A stretch of DNA of 64,000 nucleotides from Ophiodon elongatus (Eukaryota > Chordata > Actinopteri > Perciformes > Hexagrammidae). Made by a program: the position numbers and the translations under genes. The stretch is from contig JACSYO010002007.1 of the NCBI GenBank assembly GCA_016806645.1, forward strand, positions 1,087,501 through 1,151,500, written 5' to 3'. Within the stretch, counting starts at the first letter, position 1; each line of letters begins with the position of its first letter. The notes under the pieces are model-generated. The model saw nothing but the letters and a program-made list of their open reading frames with translations, ran no database searches and was not told the origin of the DNA. Positions 47,789 to 61,265 of this stretch are shown piece by piece.

Positions 47789-49430
47789 CAGGATAATCCA
47801 AAACAGGTGTTGTGTTGGAGGACTGTAGAATGCATGAGCTGGAGAGCGAAGGGTAAAGTAGCAATCCTCAAACAAACATCTGGGATTGACTTTTCATGCT
47901 CTTATTTGAAAATAAGAGCATTTACATATTTTTGTTCAACATGTTAAAGGTTATAAAGCAAAAATTAGACACTTGTTTACTGAGGCTGCTAATGTTTAGA
48001 GCGTGTTGCTAGGGTTACACAGGTTGCTGAGCAACTTTGAGGCAAGCATCAATTTAGAACAGTGATTTAATTAGGAGGATTAGAAGTTGGGTGTGGATTA
48101 GTCCGCCTCTACAACACAACTGTTATCTAAAAAGAAAGTTGTTGTTCGAAACATGGTTGTAACCTGGAATAAAAAACATCATGTTGAGACTTTAACTTTT
48201 AGCTACAGCCTCGCAGCTACAGCCTACAAGTAATTTACAAGGCTGGTGTGCAATTGTCTGTGAGATAATTTGCTCCGATCAGAGTAAAGGTATTCTCCAT
48301 GGTAAAAACCCAAACCCTGATACAACAGAAAATGAATTATTTAGTCAGGAGTGTGTGTTGGTAGCGGGCCGGCTGTGCTGGACAGCTCCCAGGTTTCAAT
48401 GAGCGCAGAGGAGGGTTTAAAAAAAAACTTCACTGCCTTTAAAAGTACATCTGACCTCAAGTTCTCTCCCATTGTTAGATCTGTGATGTTCGCTGCCTTC
48501 TGGGAGGCGGCGATGTAGTGGTGAAGTGTTGCAGCCGAGTCTTGCGGTGTACCCGATGTCCTTCAACCTGCCTGGCCTGCTTTAGTCCGACAGCCTCCGG
48601 AGAACCAGTGTGAACTTGTTATCGCTCGGCTGTGGGTTGCGTGTTGAGGCGTAGAAAACGATAGCAAAACGAGATAAATAGAATTGTTCTCATAAATAGA
48701 AATGTTCTCACATGTATCGTGGCTGCATTGCCTCACTGTTTACTGGAGCTACAGTGGAGGCTGAAATTGGTCTTTGTGCCGCTTCAACAATGGATTTCTC
48801 CCTCTATAATTATTCAACATTCTCAAAATGGAGGCTTTTGAAAGAAGTTTAATTCTTAATGTCACAATGAAATGAAAGTTAGAGCATCTTCAGCTCCTGT
48901 ACTGTGTCATATTTCCCATATGAAACTGAATATTTGAGCGGTGTAAGGTTACAAGGGGGACTTAAATCAAATCCTTCACATTTGATTGGATCTAAAAATT
49001 GGGCGGACTTAAGGTTTAGCGCGATACAGAGCTACAGAGGACCGTTGGCGCCACACACACATCTCAGACCTTCACCTGTTAGATCTGTTAGGACGACGAG
49101 GGAGAGAGGAAACAGAAACATTTTTCCAGTCCAGGCCTATGAACACCACCGGGTCTCTCTCCATGCTGCCAGCCCCCGAGCTCCTCGCTTTACGTCAGTT
49201 CATTACATACATTATACATACATACATTACATACATTACCCGGGCTGCAGTGACACAGGGCCGGTTGACAATGGACAACGTTTCCCTTGAATTAATAAAG
49301 ACCTCAGCTTACCTTGCGTGGCGGCTGGATTCTCACTGTCACAAGATCACACCAGAATCAGTTTTGTCAGGCTTCAAGTAATAGCTTTGTGTCCCGTAAG
49401 CCAGTGCACGGACCAATCAGCATCCTGGGA
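47789..49430. other. Noncoding stretch; tandem X-box-like motifs at 48005-48035
   Basis: 'gttgctagggttac' (48005-48018) and the perfect palindrome 'gttgctgagcaac' (48023-48035) resemble RFX X-boxes. Elsewhere no exon was recognised. 'cattacatacatt' repeats lie near 49201-49238. Confidence 0.4.
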
Positions 49431-49750
49431 GGAGCTACTGGAAGCTACTAGAAGCTACTGGAAGCTACTGGAAGCTACTAGAAGCTACTAGAAGCTACTA
49501 GAAGCTACTGGAAGCTACCGGAAGCTACCAGAAGCTACAGGAAGCTACTGGAAGCTACTAGAAGCTACTAGAAGCTACTAGAAGCTACAGGAAGCTACTG
49601 GAAGCTACTAGAAGCTACTAGAAGCTACCGGAAGCTACCGGAAGCTACTAGAAGCTACTGGAAGCTACTAGAAGCTACTAGAAGCTACTGGAAGCTACTG
49701 GAAGCTACTAGAAGCTACTAGAAGCTACCGGAAGCTACTGGAAGCTACCG
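49431..49750 (+). repeat. 10-bp minisatellite, 32 uninterrupted copies
   Basis: Every ten bases is one unit 'gaagctacta' (first unit ggagctactg). Variation is confined almost entirely to the last two bases (ta, tg, cg, ca, ag). No unit gains or loses a base over 320 bp. A period of 10 bp does not preserve a reading frame. Confidence 0.98.
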
Positions 49751-51011
49751 GCATGGACGACACGGAGAGGTGACTGCTCCATTCAGCAATGGCGGCTCCT
49801 AAAGAGGTTAGCTTAGATGCTGCAATAGCATCAGTTATATCAGAATTGGAGAGTATTTCTAGAGCACTTTGATTGGCAGGTGGTTCATCCAATCATCTGC
49901 TAATTTTTATTTTTTGAAGGCGCCTGTACTTTTTTAAACAGTTTTCCAATCCTCTGTTAGCTACGACGACCCATAAATGGTGAAGTGTGGGTTTTATTTT
50001 ATGACCGCTGTCTCGTCTCCTAAAGTCTCATTTGATTTGATTTTTTTGTTAGCGCTCCTGGGTGCGGTTTGAGTCATCATACATTTTATACCAATTTACA
50101 GAAGAGAAAAGACAGAGATTGATCGGGATTTTAATGTTAAAAATACTTTGATACAGATTTTTTTTTTGAGTGCATCTTCCTGAAATAGTGACTAAGCACT
50201 TACCAGGAACATGCTAGAGCTAGTCAGTCACAAAAGCTCTCTTTCCATCTTCTCTGTGCTGGGCTGTTTACATCCCCCTGATATTTTTGGTGACACATAA
50301 GGGACAATAAGTTGTCAATACATCTACTTTTGGGCTCTCTGGCAAAACAATTATTCGGCATCGGCAAAAAGTAGAAACTAGAATGCAGGGCAGAGATTCC
50401 ATTTCTATTATTATTTTTCTCACGGACAACTTTTGTGGTTTTAAATTCTGAATCTTTTGTCTGAGGTGCCATGTGGATGGGAGAAAACATCAACAGGCCC
50501 CACATCTCCCAGGAGCTCTGGGGTTCTGAGTTGGGCTCTGACATCTACTACCGATGTATTGAAGAGTTGGCAGGAAGTGCTTTGGCATGACATGCTGTTA
50601 TCAACATTGGCCACAAGAGTAAGATAAAAAGCAAATAGAATACAATGTATTTGCAATGTCTCATCATTTGTCAAGTCTTCCACACCTCTTATTTCCCCGT
50701 TTTGTCCCTAACACCATCTTATAAAGCAGAAACGCCATCAAAATTGTCTTAAAAACCGAGAGAAGAGTATTCCCTCGGACTCTCTTCAAGGGTTGAGTGA
50801 AACGTCACCCAAATGAAGAATGGCAGCGATATCCAGCCAGAGGACAGCTTCCTCACTCTCCCTGTTTTTCTGAGCTCAATAAATCAGCTCAAGGTTCCTC
50901 GGTGATCCTCTGTGTGGCAGTGGAGGGGGATTTATCATTCTCAGATAAAGGCTCGGTCCTCGTCAACGTTCGCTTTCACCCTCGGCTGGGAATTTATGAG
51001 AACTGGTGGCA

Positions 51012-51013
<2 letters not shown>
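49751..51013. other. Noncoding stretch
   Basis: T-rich patches near 49900 and 50158. No gene or known repeat. Confidence 0.45.

Positions 51014-51053
<40 letters not shown>
51014..51053. repeat. (GT)n microsatellite
   Basis: About 19 GT units. Confidence 0.97.
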
Positions 51054-51055
<2 letters not shown>

Positions 51056-54000
51056 CCCACCTAGTTACACAACAGAGTGCAAAGGGCTGCACAACAAGAC
51101 AATCCATTGTGTCCACGCTATTAATTCCTACCCCCGAAGATGTCGTTCAAGCGCAACACAAATGGTGCACGCAGTCATTTGCAAGAGCGCAAAAGGAATG
51201 GAGCCTCAGCTGTTCACTCAGCTTCTCATAAAGTTGACATCTTCCAAAGAGAAGCAGAGTGTTAATCCATTCAGCAGGAACATACTGTAGGAGGAGCGTC
51301 CCATTGTATTGCTAAATGACCTTATTTAACTACTGAGTGCGAAGGATAATTCACATTTTGCATGAATTCCCGAGCTACGACTCGTGTCACACAGTGTCAC
51401 AGAATGTAAAGCATAACCAGTAAGGAATTACCACTGTTCACTTTCAGCATTTACTTTATTAAAAAACAATATAGCTTTCACTGGTTATTACAACATGACG
51501 TCATTAACTCTGGTAAACTGCGTAAATCATTATACAATGTGAACTTCCACTGAAGCTTCACCTCAACTGCCAGTTACATGTTATCCACAGTGTAAATAAA
51601 TAAGTGAATAAATAAATAATTTAAGCCGTTAGACCAACAGAATTAGCCTTCGCTAATGATATCAGGGCATACGGTCAAATACATGAAGTGTGAAAGAAAT
51701 ATCTTTCTAGTATTTGTTGGGGCTTGTAAACAGAAATAAGGAATCTTTGTTGCAGAAATGCATGAAATCAATTCACGTCAGAATCAAGGCTCTCTTATTC
51801 TAAGATTCTGAATTGATTCACAATTCCCAAAAATATAATTTTTTTCAATGATCAATGGGCTTAACAGGAGAAGACAGAACAAGTGTGGCGCTATACAACT
51901 TTCAGACGCACAATATTTTTTTTTTTTTTTACTTCAATATACAACAACACAAATACATTTGTATTTTTATGCACTGCAATGTGAAACATAACTGGTAAGC
52001 TAACTGCTCTTGTTGAGGTTTTATTTATATAGTTTTCTGATTCATGAAAAGACGCAAACCAACAAGTATTGTGTGTGTTTCCAGTGTCTGATGTATCTTC
52101 TTCCTCTGAGCCACAGAGCTCCATTAAAAACACATCAATGAGCCACACTGTTGCACTGAGGCGACTCGTTTCTTCAATCCCACCAACACACACACTGGAT
52201 TTTATTCGGACTCGATTCCAAATTCACAGTCCTTCTGCCACAAATACTCACTTGAGCACCAAATTAATCCGCCGCTGAAAATATTCACTTCCAACTCCTG
52301 TTTGAGTGAAGTTCGCTGTTTTTTTTTCGGAAATTATGGGCTTTTTAAACAGGAAATAGAAGCAGACATGTCGTTTTTGGTCCTTTCATGTGATTTCGTT
52401 GACGATAATTAAAATATAGAATAACACCACCTTTACACTAATGTAATTGCTGTTGATGTGCGACTCCCAGGATCTAAATTAAATTGTTTAAATGTCTGCT
52501 GCTTGTGCCGATGTCAACGCATTGAAAGAAAAGTGACGTGCAATTACAAAATGTTGAATTCCACGGCGATGAGATAAGCAGCCCTGTGCTGTCACAAAAA
52601 TAATTACTGGCATGAAAGTGAAGCACGTTAGGCGTTACTCAAACTTTAGAAACAGTCATTTGTGCTTTTAGAGCTCATGAGTAATGCATTTTAAGGGAAC
52701 TAAACATTCCCAAAATACATCCCAGGCTTTCTGCATAAAAAAAACCCTCATTTAAAGGATTATTTGATTTCCCTCTGTGTTGTTTTTTTACTGCTCTAAT
52801 AATGAAGGATCATTTGCCACAGACCATCAAGCGTGCGCTGCGACTGCCTCCTCGTCGCATCATGCGCTCGTGCGTTCTTGAAAAGAAAAGACGTTCCCTG
52901 CTCATTAGCCGATATCCTGAGGCACAGCCGTCTCTATTTTTGCTTGTGAAGCTTTTTGTTGTTGACCTCCGGGTGCTTTAGCCACCCCTCTCATTCTTCC
53001 TTTTTTTTTTTTAACTCTCTTCTCATTCCTCCTTTCCGTCTCACAAACTCGGCTCATCCCTCGATTCCCTTCGATAGCCTCTGGGCAGAAAGTGGATATT
53101 TTCTTCCTATCCCCACCAATAAAGGTCCGTCCATGGCACTGCTGTATGCGTATTGGGTGACGGTGGTTGAGATGAGAGTGTGAATACAGGCGGTCGATGG
53201 CCAGGAATTAGCTTCCTGGGTTTGATGTATTCTGCAAACATGCTACACCAACGATACTGTTACTGTAAAAGGCCACAGGGGGAAATAAAACCAATCTCCT
53301 AGGAGCACTGAGCCTTTCATCTAGGATGTGTGATCATCGCTGTCATCACTCCCCCTCTCTCTCTCTCTCTCTCTGCCCCGGGTTGGTCAGCTAAAACGCT
53401 TCGTTTTCCATCTTGCTCTTATTGTTATGACACTCTGTGTTTTTTTTCGCTGACTCAGTTTACTCTCTGCCTCGTTGAGTCATATCTGCTGAGCCACTGG
53501 AGGGCCGCAGGACCTTGCGCCACGTCTCATTATCAAAAAGGGGCTTGACCATCAGCAAAACAGCCAACTTCGGCCAACTCCAGGCAGGCTGACATCAGAT
53601 CTGTTTAAACTCGTACCGACACTTCTTGCGAGCGCGGATACAGCAGGTGAGCTCCGCGCGAATTCTGAGTCACAGTTTTGCTTTGCATGCCGTTCGTTCT
53701 CTTAATTAACTTTGGTTTTAATACTGCGTGACAGTTCAGTCAGATTTCTGCTCTGATGTGAATTCTCCGTGGTGGAATTAAATCCCGCTTGCTCGACAGC
53801 TCCGTACAGCAGTCCCCATAAAACATCTCTCTAAACATGCACATTCGGATGTGACGGAAGGCTTTTGTTCACGTGGCGCTGAGCCGTATGACATTAACCC
53901 CTCGCCCACATTCGCGCATAACATTAACCCCCCCCCCTTCCCCCCTCCCAAGGCAGGAAATGTAATGGATGCCTGAGATGCTAAAATAGTCCACGGTGAC

Positions 54001-54535
54001 ATTTGATCCGTTTTAAAAAAAAAGAGCTCTTGGTGAACACACTCATTTACATCGAAGGCCTGATCGGTGTAGCTATGGACTCATCCACCCATTGCACAGT
54101 CGATTGGCCAGTAGAGCTAATGGTTTCTATCCCGACCCACTCCGTGGCTCATCTGGAGGAGCTGGGAGATGTGATCGCTCAAGAGCTTTTCGACTGTGTG
54201 GCTGTATCGGTGAACGTTCTTTATTTTTTTTTTTGCATTCCAGGAGATATAAAGTGAAAGAAAGCTTTCAGCTTTCGACAGGTGTAGCAGTTGGAAAGGA
54301 GCGAAGGGAATTTAATGCACAATCAAGATGCAAACTCAGGCCGTGCAGACGGCGGTGTCTTAAAATATGAGCATTCACATGCTTTCGTCGAACACGTTGA
54401 AAAATGTAAAGGTTATGAAGAAGAAAAAGCTGGCTGTTGCTGTGCTTGTTTAATGTTTCAGGATGAAATCAGTGTCACAGTATTAGTAGGAGTGTTTGAG
54501 TCGAAATGTGTGCAAATTCATTCACACAGTACATT
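51054..54535. other. Noncoding stretch, no gene seen
   Basis: Contains T14 near 51919, a T12 near 53000, (CT)9 near 53353 and C-runs at 53928-53945. 54040-54240 has an 84-codon plus frame ending before a GTGAACG word, but no family is recognised. Confidence 0.45.
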
Positions 54536-54812
54536 CCATATATATATATATATATCTATACACACATATATACACACAAATACATATATACACATATTTA
54601 TATATACACATACATATGTACACATATATATAGATACACATACATACATATACATACACATACATATATACACATACATATGTACACATATATATACATA
54701 CACATACATATATACACATACATACATATACATATACATACATATATACACATACATATGTACACATATATATACATATACATACACATACATACATACA
54801 TATACATGTACA
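54536..54812. repeat. TA/CA compound array with internal higher-order pattern
   Basis: Built from tatacaca/catacata words. The block 'catacatatgtacacatata' recurs at about 54608, 54673 and 54748, giving a loose 65-75 bp period. All Ile/Tyr/His frames here are artefacts. Confidence 0.95.
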
Positions 54813-57800
54813 TGTATTCCATGCGAAAAATTAAAAAAATAAACACTTAGAGCTCATGTTAAAAGTTAAATGTTAATCTCCTTCAAACAATTGCATTTAT
54901 TCAGGTTAATCACCAAAAACTACTTTTTACAGGATTACTTTTGAACACGTCATGGTAACATTGTAATCTACTTTCGACCAATACTTTTTACTGAATAGAG
55001 CTTGAATGCATCATAATGAGACTTAATGCAACCTCCTTCAACGTTAGTTGTTAGCTCTGTTACGTAGCGCCGTGCTGCCCACCGGCTGCTAACAGCTAAC
55101 GCTAACTAGTTCTCCTCCTGCTGATCTGAACCGGCAACCTTCCCCCCTCCCACACTGTTTTCACCTTCATGTTACTTCTGCCCTCATGAAATGACCCAGC
55201 GCTATTGGTAGCTCGGCTCACACCCACTGTTAGCCACAGTAAATGGGAATATATTGGCCTGGCAATGATGAGGGCATATAAAGGGGAGAGTGAGGAGGAG
55301 GGGGCAGACCTGACTCAGCACAATTGGTAGTCAGCGACCTAGACTCCGGGAAGTGGGTCAAACGCACACATCTCAAGCCCGCACAATGCAGACAGTCGGA
55401 GCCTATGAATTCCAAACCGTACATGAGCAAAGCGCCATATGACTCGCAAATTATCATAATATGTAAATTGAGATCAAGTAATTATGGTAGGCCGTAGAGG
55501 TACAGCATTTAAGGCCATTTTTTTGCCTTAAGTATCAACATTAGCTCAGCACGGCATGCCCCCCAGCACATGGTAATAATGATGATAAATAATTCTCCCC
55601 CCAGTCGAGCCGAAAATACTCCTCCTCCGGCAATTCTAAAAACAGGTAACAGACTCAGCTGCTAATCCTTTAAATGTGAGGAAGAGATGCTTATACATAT
55701 TCATGCATATTAATGCACTGCTGCAACCCGACCTGACAGGGGAGCTTATTAAATTCTGGCTCTTTAAAACCACCATGACATTCAGGAGTCTAAATCCTGT
55801 CCTAACCTTGTTAGCTCGTGTAAATAACAACGGTGTGGGGGAAATCGCAACGCCGTGCCCCTCGACACGAGCGGCCAAATGAAGATGTGTTTTGGCATTT
55901 TCATCCGGGACAATCGGTCAAAACACAACGGGCACGAGCGTACTTCCACGCATGAAGATTGAGAAACTAATAATAAAAGTACGCATGTGAAAATAATACA
56001 AATTAGTATTAAAACTAAAACGCAACAGGCAGGAAGAGTCAAGAATTCTCAGCGGTTTCAAACTCTCCTCTCAGTCCTGACGCTGAGAATGTGAAGGACC
56101 TGATGCTCGAACTCAATGGAAGACATGACAGTGCAGTTGTGTGTCCAATTCGTGTAAACTATGTTATCAGGCAACGTACACAAAGGCCTCAATTCTGGAC
56201 CTAATAAAGTATAATAACAGCCTTGTAATGAGGAGGCACTTCCTGAGGGCACTTCATAAATTATGCTAATCTGCAGACAAAATAAAGTGCCAAACTTAAT
56301 TGAGATAGAGTGAGGTCGAGAGGGACCAGGGAACATCCCCCCCGCCCCTTCCCCCCCCCTCCCCTCCACACACACACACACACACACACTTTTCACTTTC
56401 ATTCAAGAAACAGACAGAAACCAGAGCTTCAACCTGAACCCTCACGTTCAAGTGTTTTGCCTTTGACAAGTTGCTGGTGTTTATTTATCATTCATTTGTG
56501 GTTTTGGAGTTTGGTCAGCGGGCTCGAAAGAGAAAGAGAAAAAGAAAAAGGAAAGTGCAGGGAGGAAGCTGAGGTGAGTCAAACAGAAGACGGAAAGCGG
56601 AGAGCTCAGAGCGAGAGCAGCAAACACAAGACTTCTGCCTCATTCCGCGGCTCCACAAGGTCAAAAGGCTGCGCCGAGCCCACAGGGGATCCATTGTACT
56701 CTTTCAAATCTCGGCGTTCGTTCATCGGGGGGAGGCGAGTGGGGGGGGGCTCCGAAATCCAAACAGTCAATGAGCACTCGAGGGTGCCTCACAAGTAGAA
56801 AATGCGAGCAACCGTTTATAGTTCGCCGCACTTTTACGAAGCAGAATGGCTTCAAGGAACTCCTAAATAGAGTCGAGCTAAACCCAATAAATTTCAAGAG
56901 CAATTATGTCGCTCGGAATGCGACGAGAGAAACATGGAAACTTGAGGCTGTGATAGTGTATTAGAAAGTTTAAATTAGAAGTCTTCAAATTAGACTTCCT
57001 AGGAACCGGGACCACGGTTGGTTAAAGGTGTAGTCCTATCACAGGGGATCTGCACACTTTTTAAACTAGACGTAATGCTCTTTAAGAGATCAACAAAGAA
57101 GATTTAACACCGTTTCCGCAGTGTGAACGCATACGTTTTGAATAAATCACAAAATTAATCTTCTCCATGTCGCTCTACTTGCATACGAAGTCAAGTTCAG
57201 CCGACTACTAATCAACTCCGAAACATAATGACTTTTTTCACTTCACCTAATTGGTGGGACGATATTTCAGCACTCGATCCCAGAATCTAGCGAGCTGCGC
57301 TTGTTTAACGAGCTTCGAATGATCGGCGAATTATTTGTTTGCTTCCTGAATCCGGTTACCTTCAGGGAGAAAACACCCTTTCTGCCGAGAACATGGACAC
57401 GCATACAAACAAGGTCACAATAACATTTGAAAATAACAGACTGCACAAAAGATTTTATATTAAATTCTGTGACATTAAATTCCTGCGGGTGGATGTCTCA
57501 TGGGTCTGCATCATCAAGTGTACGTCTGCATATACAAGTAATATTACTCCGGGGTTTGTTTGCATTTTTCTCATCTAAAATTAAAGAATGTGATAAAAAA
57601 GTAAATGCCTTTGAAAATTTGAATTTAAATGTATTAATTAATTTAATTTGGCCGGTCTCGGGTCCGTGTGTCCGAGTGGATCCACACCTCCGGCTCGGAT
57701 CACATGGCGCGTCATTATCATCAGAAAAAGAAAACACAATGATTCTCAGGACGTGTATTTCTACTCTTTGTTATGTTGGAACATATTGCAGCTGCCTACG

Positions 57801-58542
57801 ATGGCGCCCTCTCTCCGTCTGCTCCGTTTGGGTTGACCGTCTCTTGCATCACGTCTCATGTTCCACAGGTCGGCCGGGGCTGTGTGTGACTGTGACTGGC
57901 CTCGGGTCCTTTGCCTGAAAAGGCTCCTTTTTTTTTTTTTATGTGTTTGTTCGCATTAGATTTGGGAGTTTTAGTTTTTAAGTTTTTAATAAGAGGGTCA
58001 AACAACGAAGTAGGTAATTGCGAAATAAAAACACAAAACATTTTAGATAGGGGGGGAAAATATTGTAGCCTCAGAATTTGTCAAGTAACAATCGGGTAAT
58101 AGGCCGTAAAAACACAACGGAAAAAGAGACAATAGATTTCAAATAGATTCTGGAGCTGGCTGAGAGCCTGTGGGGAAGTTTAAAAACAGTTTCATGTGAT
58201 TTTATTTTTCAGCGACTAAATAAACATAGGCTTCTGCTTTTAAAATAATCTACACTAATCTAAGCCACTAATTAAAAAAAACTAAATGATCTGAGAAAGA
58301 CTGACCCCACACTAAAGGAAAAAAAAAAGAAAAGAAAGAAGGATAAGTCTGGTGATATATTTAATATATATTTAATATATTGTGTGCCCTGCTTTTAGAA
58401 AATGGACTCAAACAAGAGTAAAGAGTGTACTTGTAGGGGACTATTTTCACCCGTGGATGAATACACGTTTGGTGAACAAGTGAAAAAGGTCCTCAATACG
58501 ATATATTCACCGCACGGCTAATGGTAACAGAGACAGCGCTGA
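54813..58542. other. Noncoding stretch with conserved-looking blocks
   Basis: (CA)n of 11 units at 56367-56389 after a C-rich run. The block 56080-56310 (with ATGCTAAT and TTAATT words) resembles conserved noncoding DNA. Poly-T at 57929. No exon recognised; 57427-57918 is a domain-less frame. Confidence 0.4.
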
Positions 58543-58751
58543 CGGTGTTTACCTGGAGGTGTTTACCTGGAGGTGTTTACCTGAAGGTGTTTACCTGGAG
58601 GTGTATACCTGGAGGTGTTTACCTGGAGGTGTTTACCTGGAGGTGTATACCTGGAGGTGTTTACCTGGAGGTGTATACCTGGAGGTGTATACCTGGAGGT
58701 GTTTACCTGGAGGTGTATACCTGGAGGTGTATACCTGGAGGTGTTTACCTG
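58543..58751 (+). repeat. 15-bp minisatellite, about 14 copies
   Basis: Units 'ggtgtttacctggag' and 'ggtgtatacctggag' alternate irregularly. Because 15 is a multiple of three, both strands stay open and give 5-residue protein repeats (for example YLEVF, TWRCI), which is not evidence of a gene. Each unit contains an ACCTGG/CAGGT word. Confidence 0.98.
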
Positions 58752-59942
58752 ACGGAACACGTGAGCTGGCGTACCGATCCTAGAACACGAGGACGATTGA
58801 TTCGCGTCACTGAGCGTCTGCAGGGAACCTTAAAGCTTTGAGACAATACTTGTTAATAATTTATACAAAAAAAAAAAAATATAGGATATCAGCCCTTTAA
58901 AAGCAGTTTCAGTGTTTACATGAGAGGCAAAAATCGTTCCCACTAAAATCATTGTTGTTGCTATCTTAATCCATAGAGGCGCATGTTTTCTTCACGATCC
59001 TTTTCCTCAAGGCTTTATGAACTCCGACTGAACTTCCGTGAGCATCGTTCATACTAAGGTTCATCACTGCACCCTTTGTTTTTTTTCCACGTGAGACGTC
59101 CTCAGGCCTCTGCTCGCTCCTTTTGGATTGATACTAAAATAAATGATCCCGATGAACCTTTTGAAAATGTCAAATCAAGACGTATCTGCAGCGATGGTAT
59201 CTACAAAATGAAATGCAATAATTGTCCCAGTGGCTTGAGAATCATTACGGGGGTTTAACTGTTCATAATTCAGACTCTATAATTGCATTTTGCAGGGGGG
59301 CTTTGCTTTCATTACTCCTGTTAAAGCCACATTCGACATGCCTGTGGAACAGAAAGGGATTTGTACAACTTCACAATGAAAAGGATATTAACTATTCAGT
59401 GGATTTGATGGCTGTTACGGCGTAATGAGACCAATTTCAGTGGGCAAATTGACAGCAGAAGCATTACATCCATCCCAGGCCCGTGTAAATTAATACTGAC
59501 TGTTCTCAGGACAGTATATTGTTGTATAATGTGACACCTTGTTGAGCAGTGAATTAGCTACTCACCAAGAATCTCACAGCAGGCATCACCGATTCCATTT
59601 AGACATTCAGCTGCACAGACCCCCATTTCGGTCGAGAGAAATAATCAATTGTTTATTTATTGAGGCCAATAAACAAATAAACAAAAAAGTAATATGGTAG
59701 TGCCAAGGAAGCAAAGGCATCTTTACCTTCAGGGCCCACTTAAAGTCGGCCTAATAGTGGTTTACATCAAAGCTAATCTAGGAAACAGCCGGCCTCTGAC
59801 AGCTAACCAGAGCAGCGACCTCTCAGCAGAAATCCTCACTGCGGAGTCAGAAAACGCTGACTTACAGTACATTTAACTGGTATTTAGCACGGAGAGTTGA
59901 CTAAGAACACAGACTAATTTACTGCGTTATGGCCTGAGGGAG

Positions 59943-59944
<2 letters not shown>
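58752..59944. other. Noncoding stretch with conserved-looking block
   Basis: A13 near 58867. 59130-59560 is repeat-free and even in composition, like a conserved noncoding element. No exon recognised. Confidence 0.45.
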
Positions 59945-59990
<46 letters not shown>

Positions 59991-59998
59991 AGAGAGAG
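59945..59998. repeat. (CA)n(GA)n microsatellite
   Basis: About 21 CA units followed by five GA units. Confidence 0.98.
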
Positions 59999-60141
59999 CT
60001 GGGAACTGCGTAGTCTAACACAAATATTGTACTGTTAGCCACCAAGCAGTTCTTGGAGAGGGCAGGATGTTTCTGCTTCTCTGGCAGAAGACTTTGCGGT
60101 TGAATATTTAAAACTGGATGCTTCGCAGGAGTTTTTGTTCA

Positions 60142-60170
60142 AACACACACGCACACACACACACACACAC
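60142..60170. repeat. (CA)n microsatellite
   Basis: About 14 CA units with one CG interruption. Confidence 0.95.
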
Positions 60171-61047
60171 TGGCCAGAAAGTGAGTTTTTTTGTTTGTTT
60201 TGTGGTTGCAGAACATAGAACAGGAAGTGTTACTGGACTCGTCCTACTCGGTTCAAACTGGTTACGGTGTCGAGTTAAAGGAGAGCACACGTATTCTAGA
60301 GCGGTGGCTGCAGACAGACATGAAGACAGGAGGGAGCGGCCGATACGTAACGAAACCAGTTAATGACGACGCTGATGCGCTCTTGAGGTTTACTGCCCGT
60401 ATTATAAGAAGATGTCTCCAGTGTGCTGCTGATATTACAGACATGTCCGCGCCGACCACGACCCCGAACCTCCCCATGAACTAGCCCCTTATGTAGAGGT
60501 CATGTTTATTTATATATTTAAAAAAAAAAAAGAGAGAGAGAGAAATAATTCTAATTCATGGTGAAAATAAATGTATTTAAATCAGAAAACCATATTTTTG
60601 TTTAGTGTAAATAAGGTACCAGAGTGCATGCATAGCATAAAAATAGACTAATAGAGCTTGTTTATCCCAAAACAAAGTGTCAGGGGAGGACTCCGGTCCC
60701 CCTGCCAGTGTAATGTTTGTTTATTAACTGGCCTCCTGTCAACAAAAGCCGCTCATGGGCAAAACATTTGAGTATCCCTGCTGGTTTTGAGAAGGACGTT
60801 CCTTAAGTGCTGCAAAGACCATAAAATATTGAATAATAAACGACATTGGATGATTTTTCTAAAATGTACAGTCCTTATCTAAACATATTCAGCGAGCCGC
60901 ACGACATACTGCCCCATGGCTGTATTTTTAGTTATTAGTTATCGGTGTTGTTACAAATATCAATGGGATTTTTAATGATGTTTTCCTGGTTCTGGAACAG
61001 AATTTTTTCTCTTCGGCTCTTCATAATGTTGACTGAGGCTGACAGGG
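60171..61047. other. Noncoding stretch
   Basis: A/GA run at 60521-60543. A 97-codon plus frame (60191-60484) has no recognised domain. Confidence 0.45.
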
Positions 61048-61265
61048 TTTCTTTAGTATTGGACAAATTAAAGGTTTGACCTGATGATGGCCCGAGAGGA
61101 AAAGTCAAGCACTCACCAAAGTCAGTAGAATTCATCCTCCGGGGATCATAAACATCGGTACCAAATATCAAACCCATCCATCCGAAGGTTGTTGAGATAT
61201 TTCAGCCCGGGTCAAAGTGGTGGGCCGACCAACAAGAACAGCATCCACAGAGCCACACTGCTGGA
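61048..61265 (+). repeat. Dispersed teleost repeat, copy B (GTTGTTGAGATATTTCA family)
   Basis: 'tattggacaaattaaaggtt', 'tgacctgatgatggc', 'tcaccaaagtcagtagaatt', 'catcctccggggatcataaa', 'ggttgttgagatatttcag' and 'ccacagagccacactgctgg' appear in order. Same family as 39690-40135, covering a more 3' part. Confidence 0.85.

Noticed and set aside
54003..54257. 84-codon frame with a GTGAACG donor-like word
   Set aside because: Donor is weak, no acceptor was found, and no recognised protein similarity.
54291..54846. 183-codon frame and several ~90-codon frames rich in Tyr/Ile/His
   Set aside because: Artefacts of the TA/CA array.
58521..58841. Repeat-protein-like frames on both strands
   Set aside because: A 15-bp unit stays open on both strands; no start context, splice sites or known domain.
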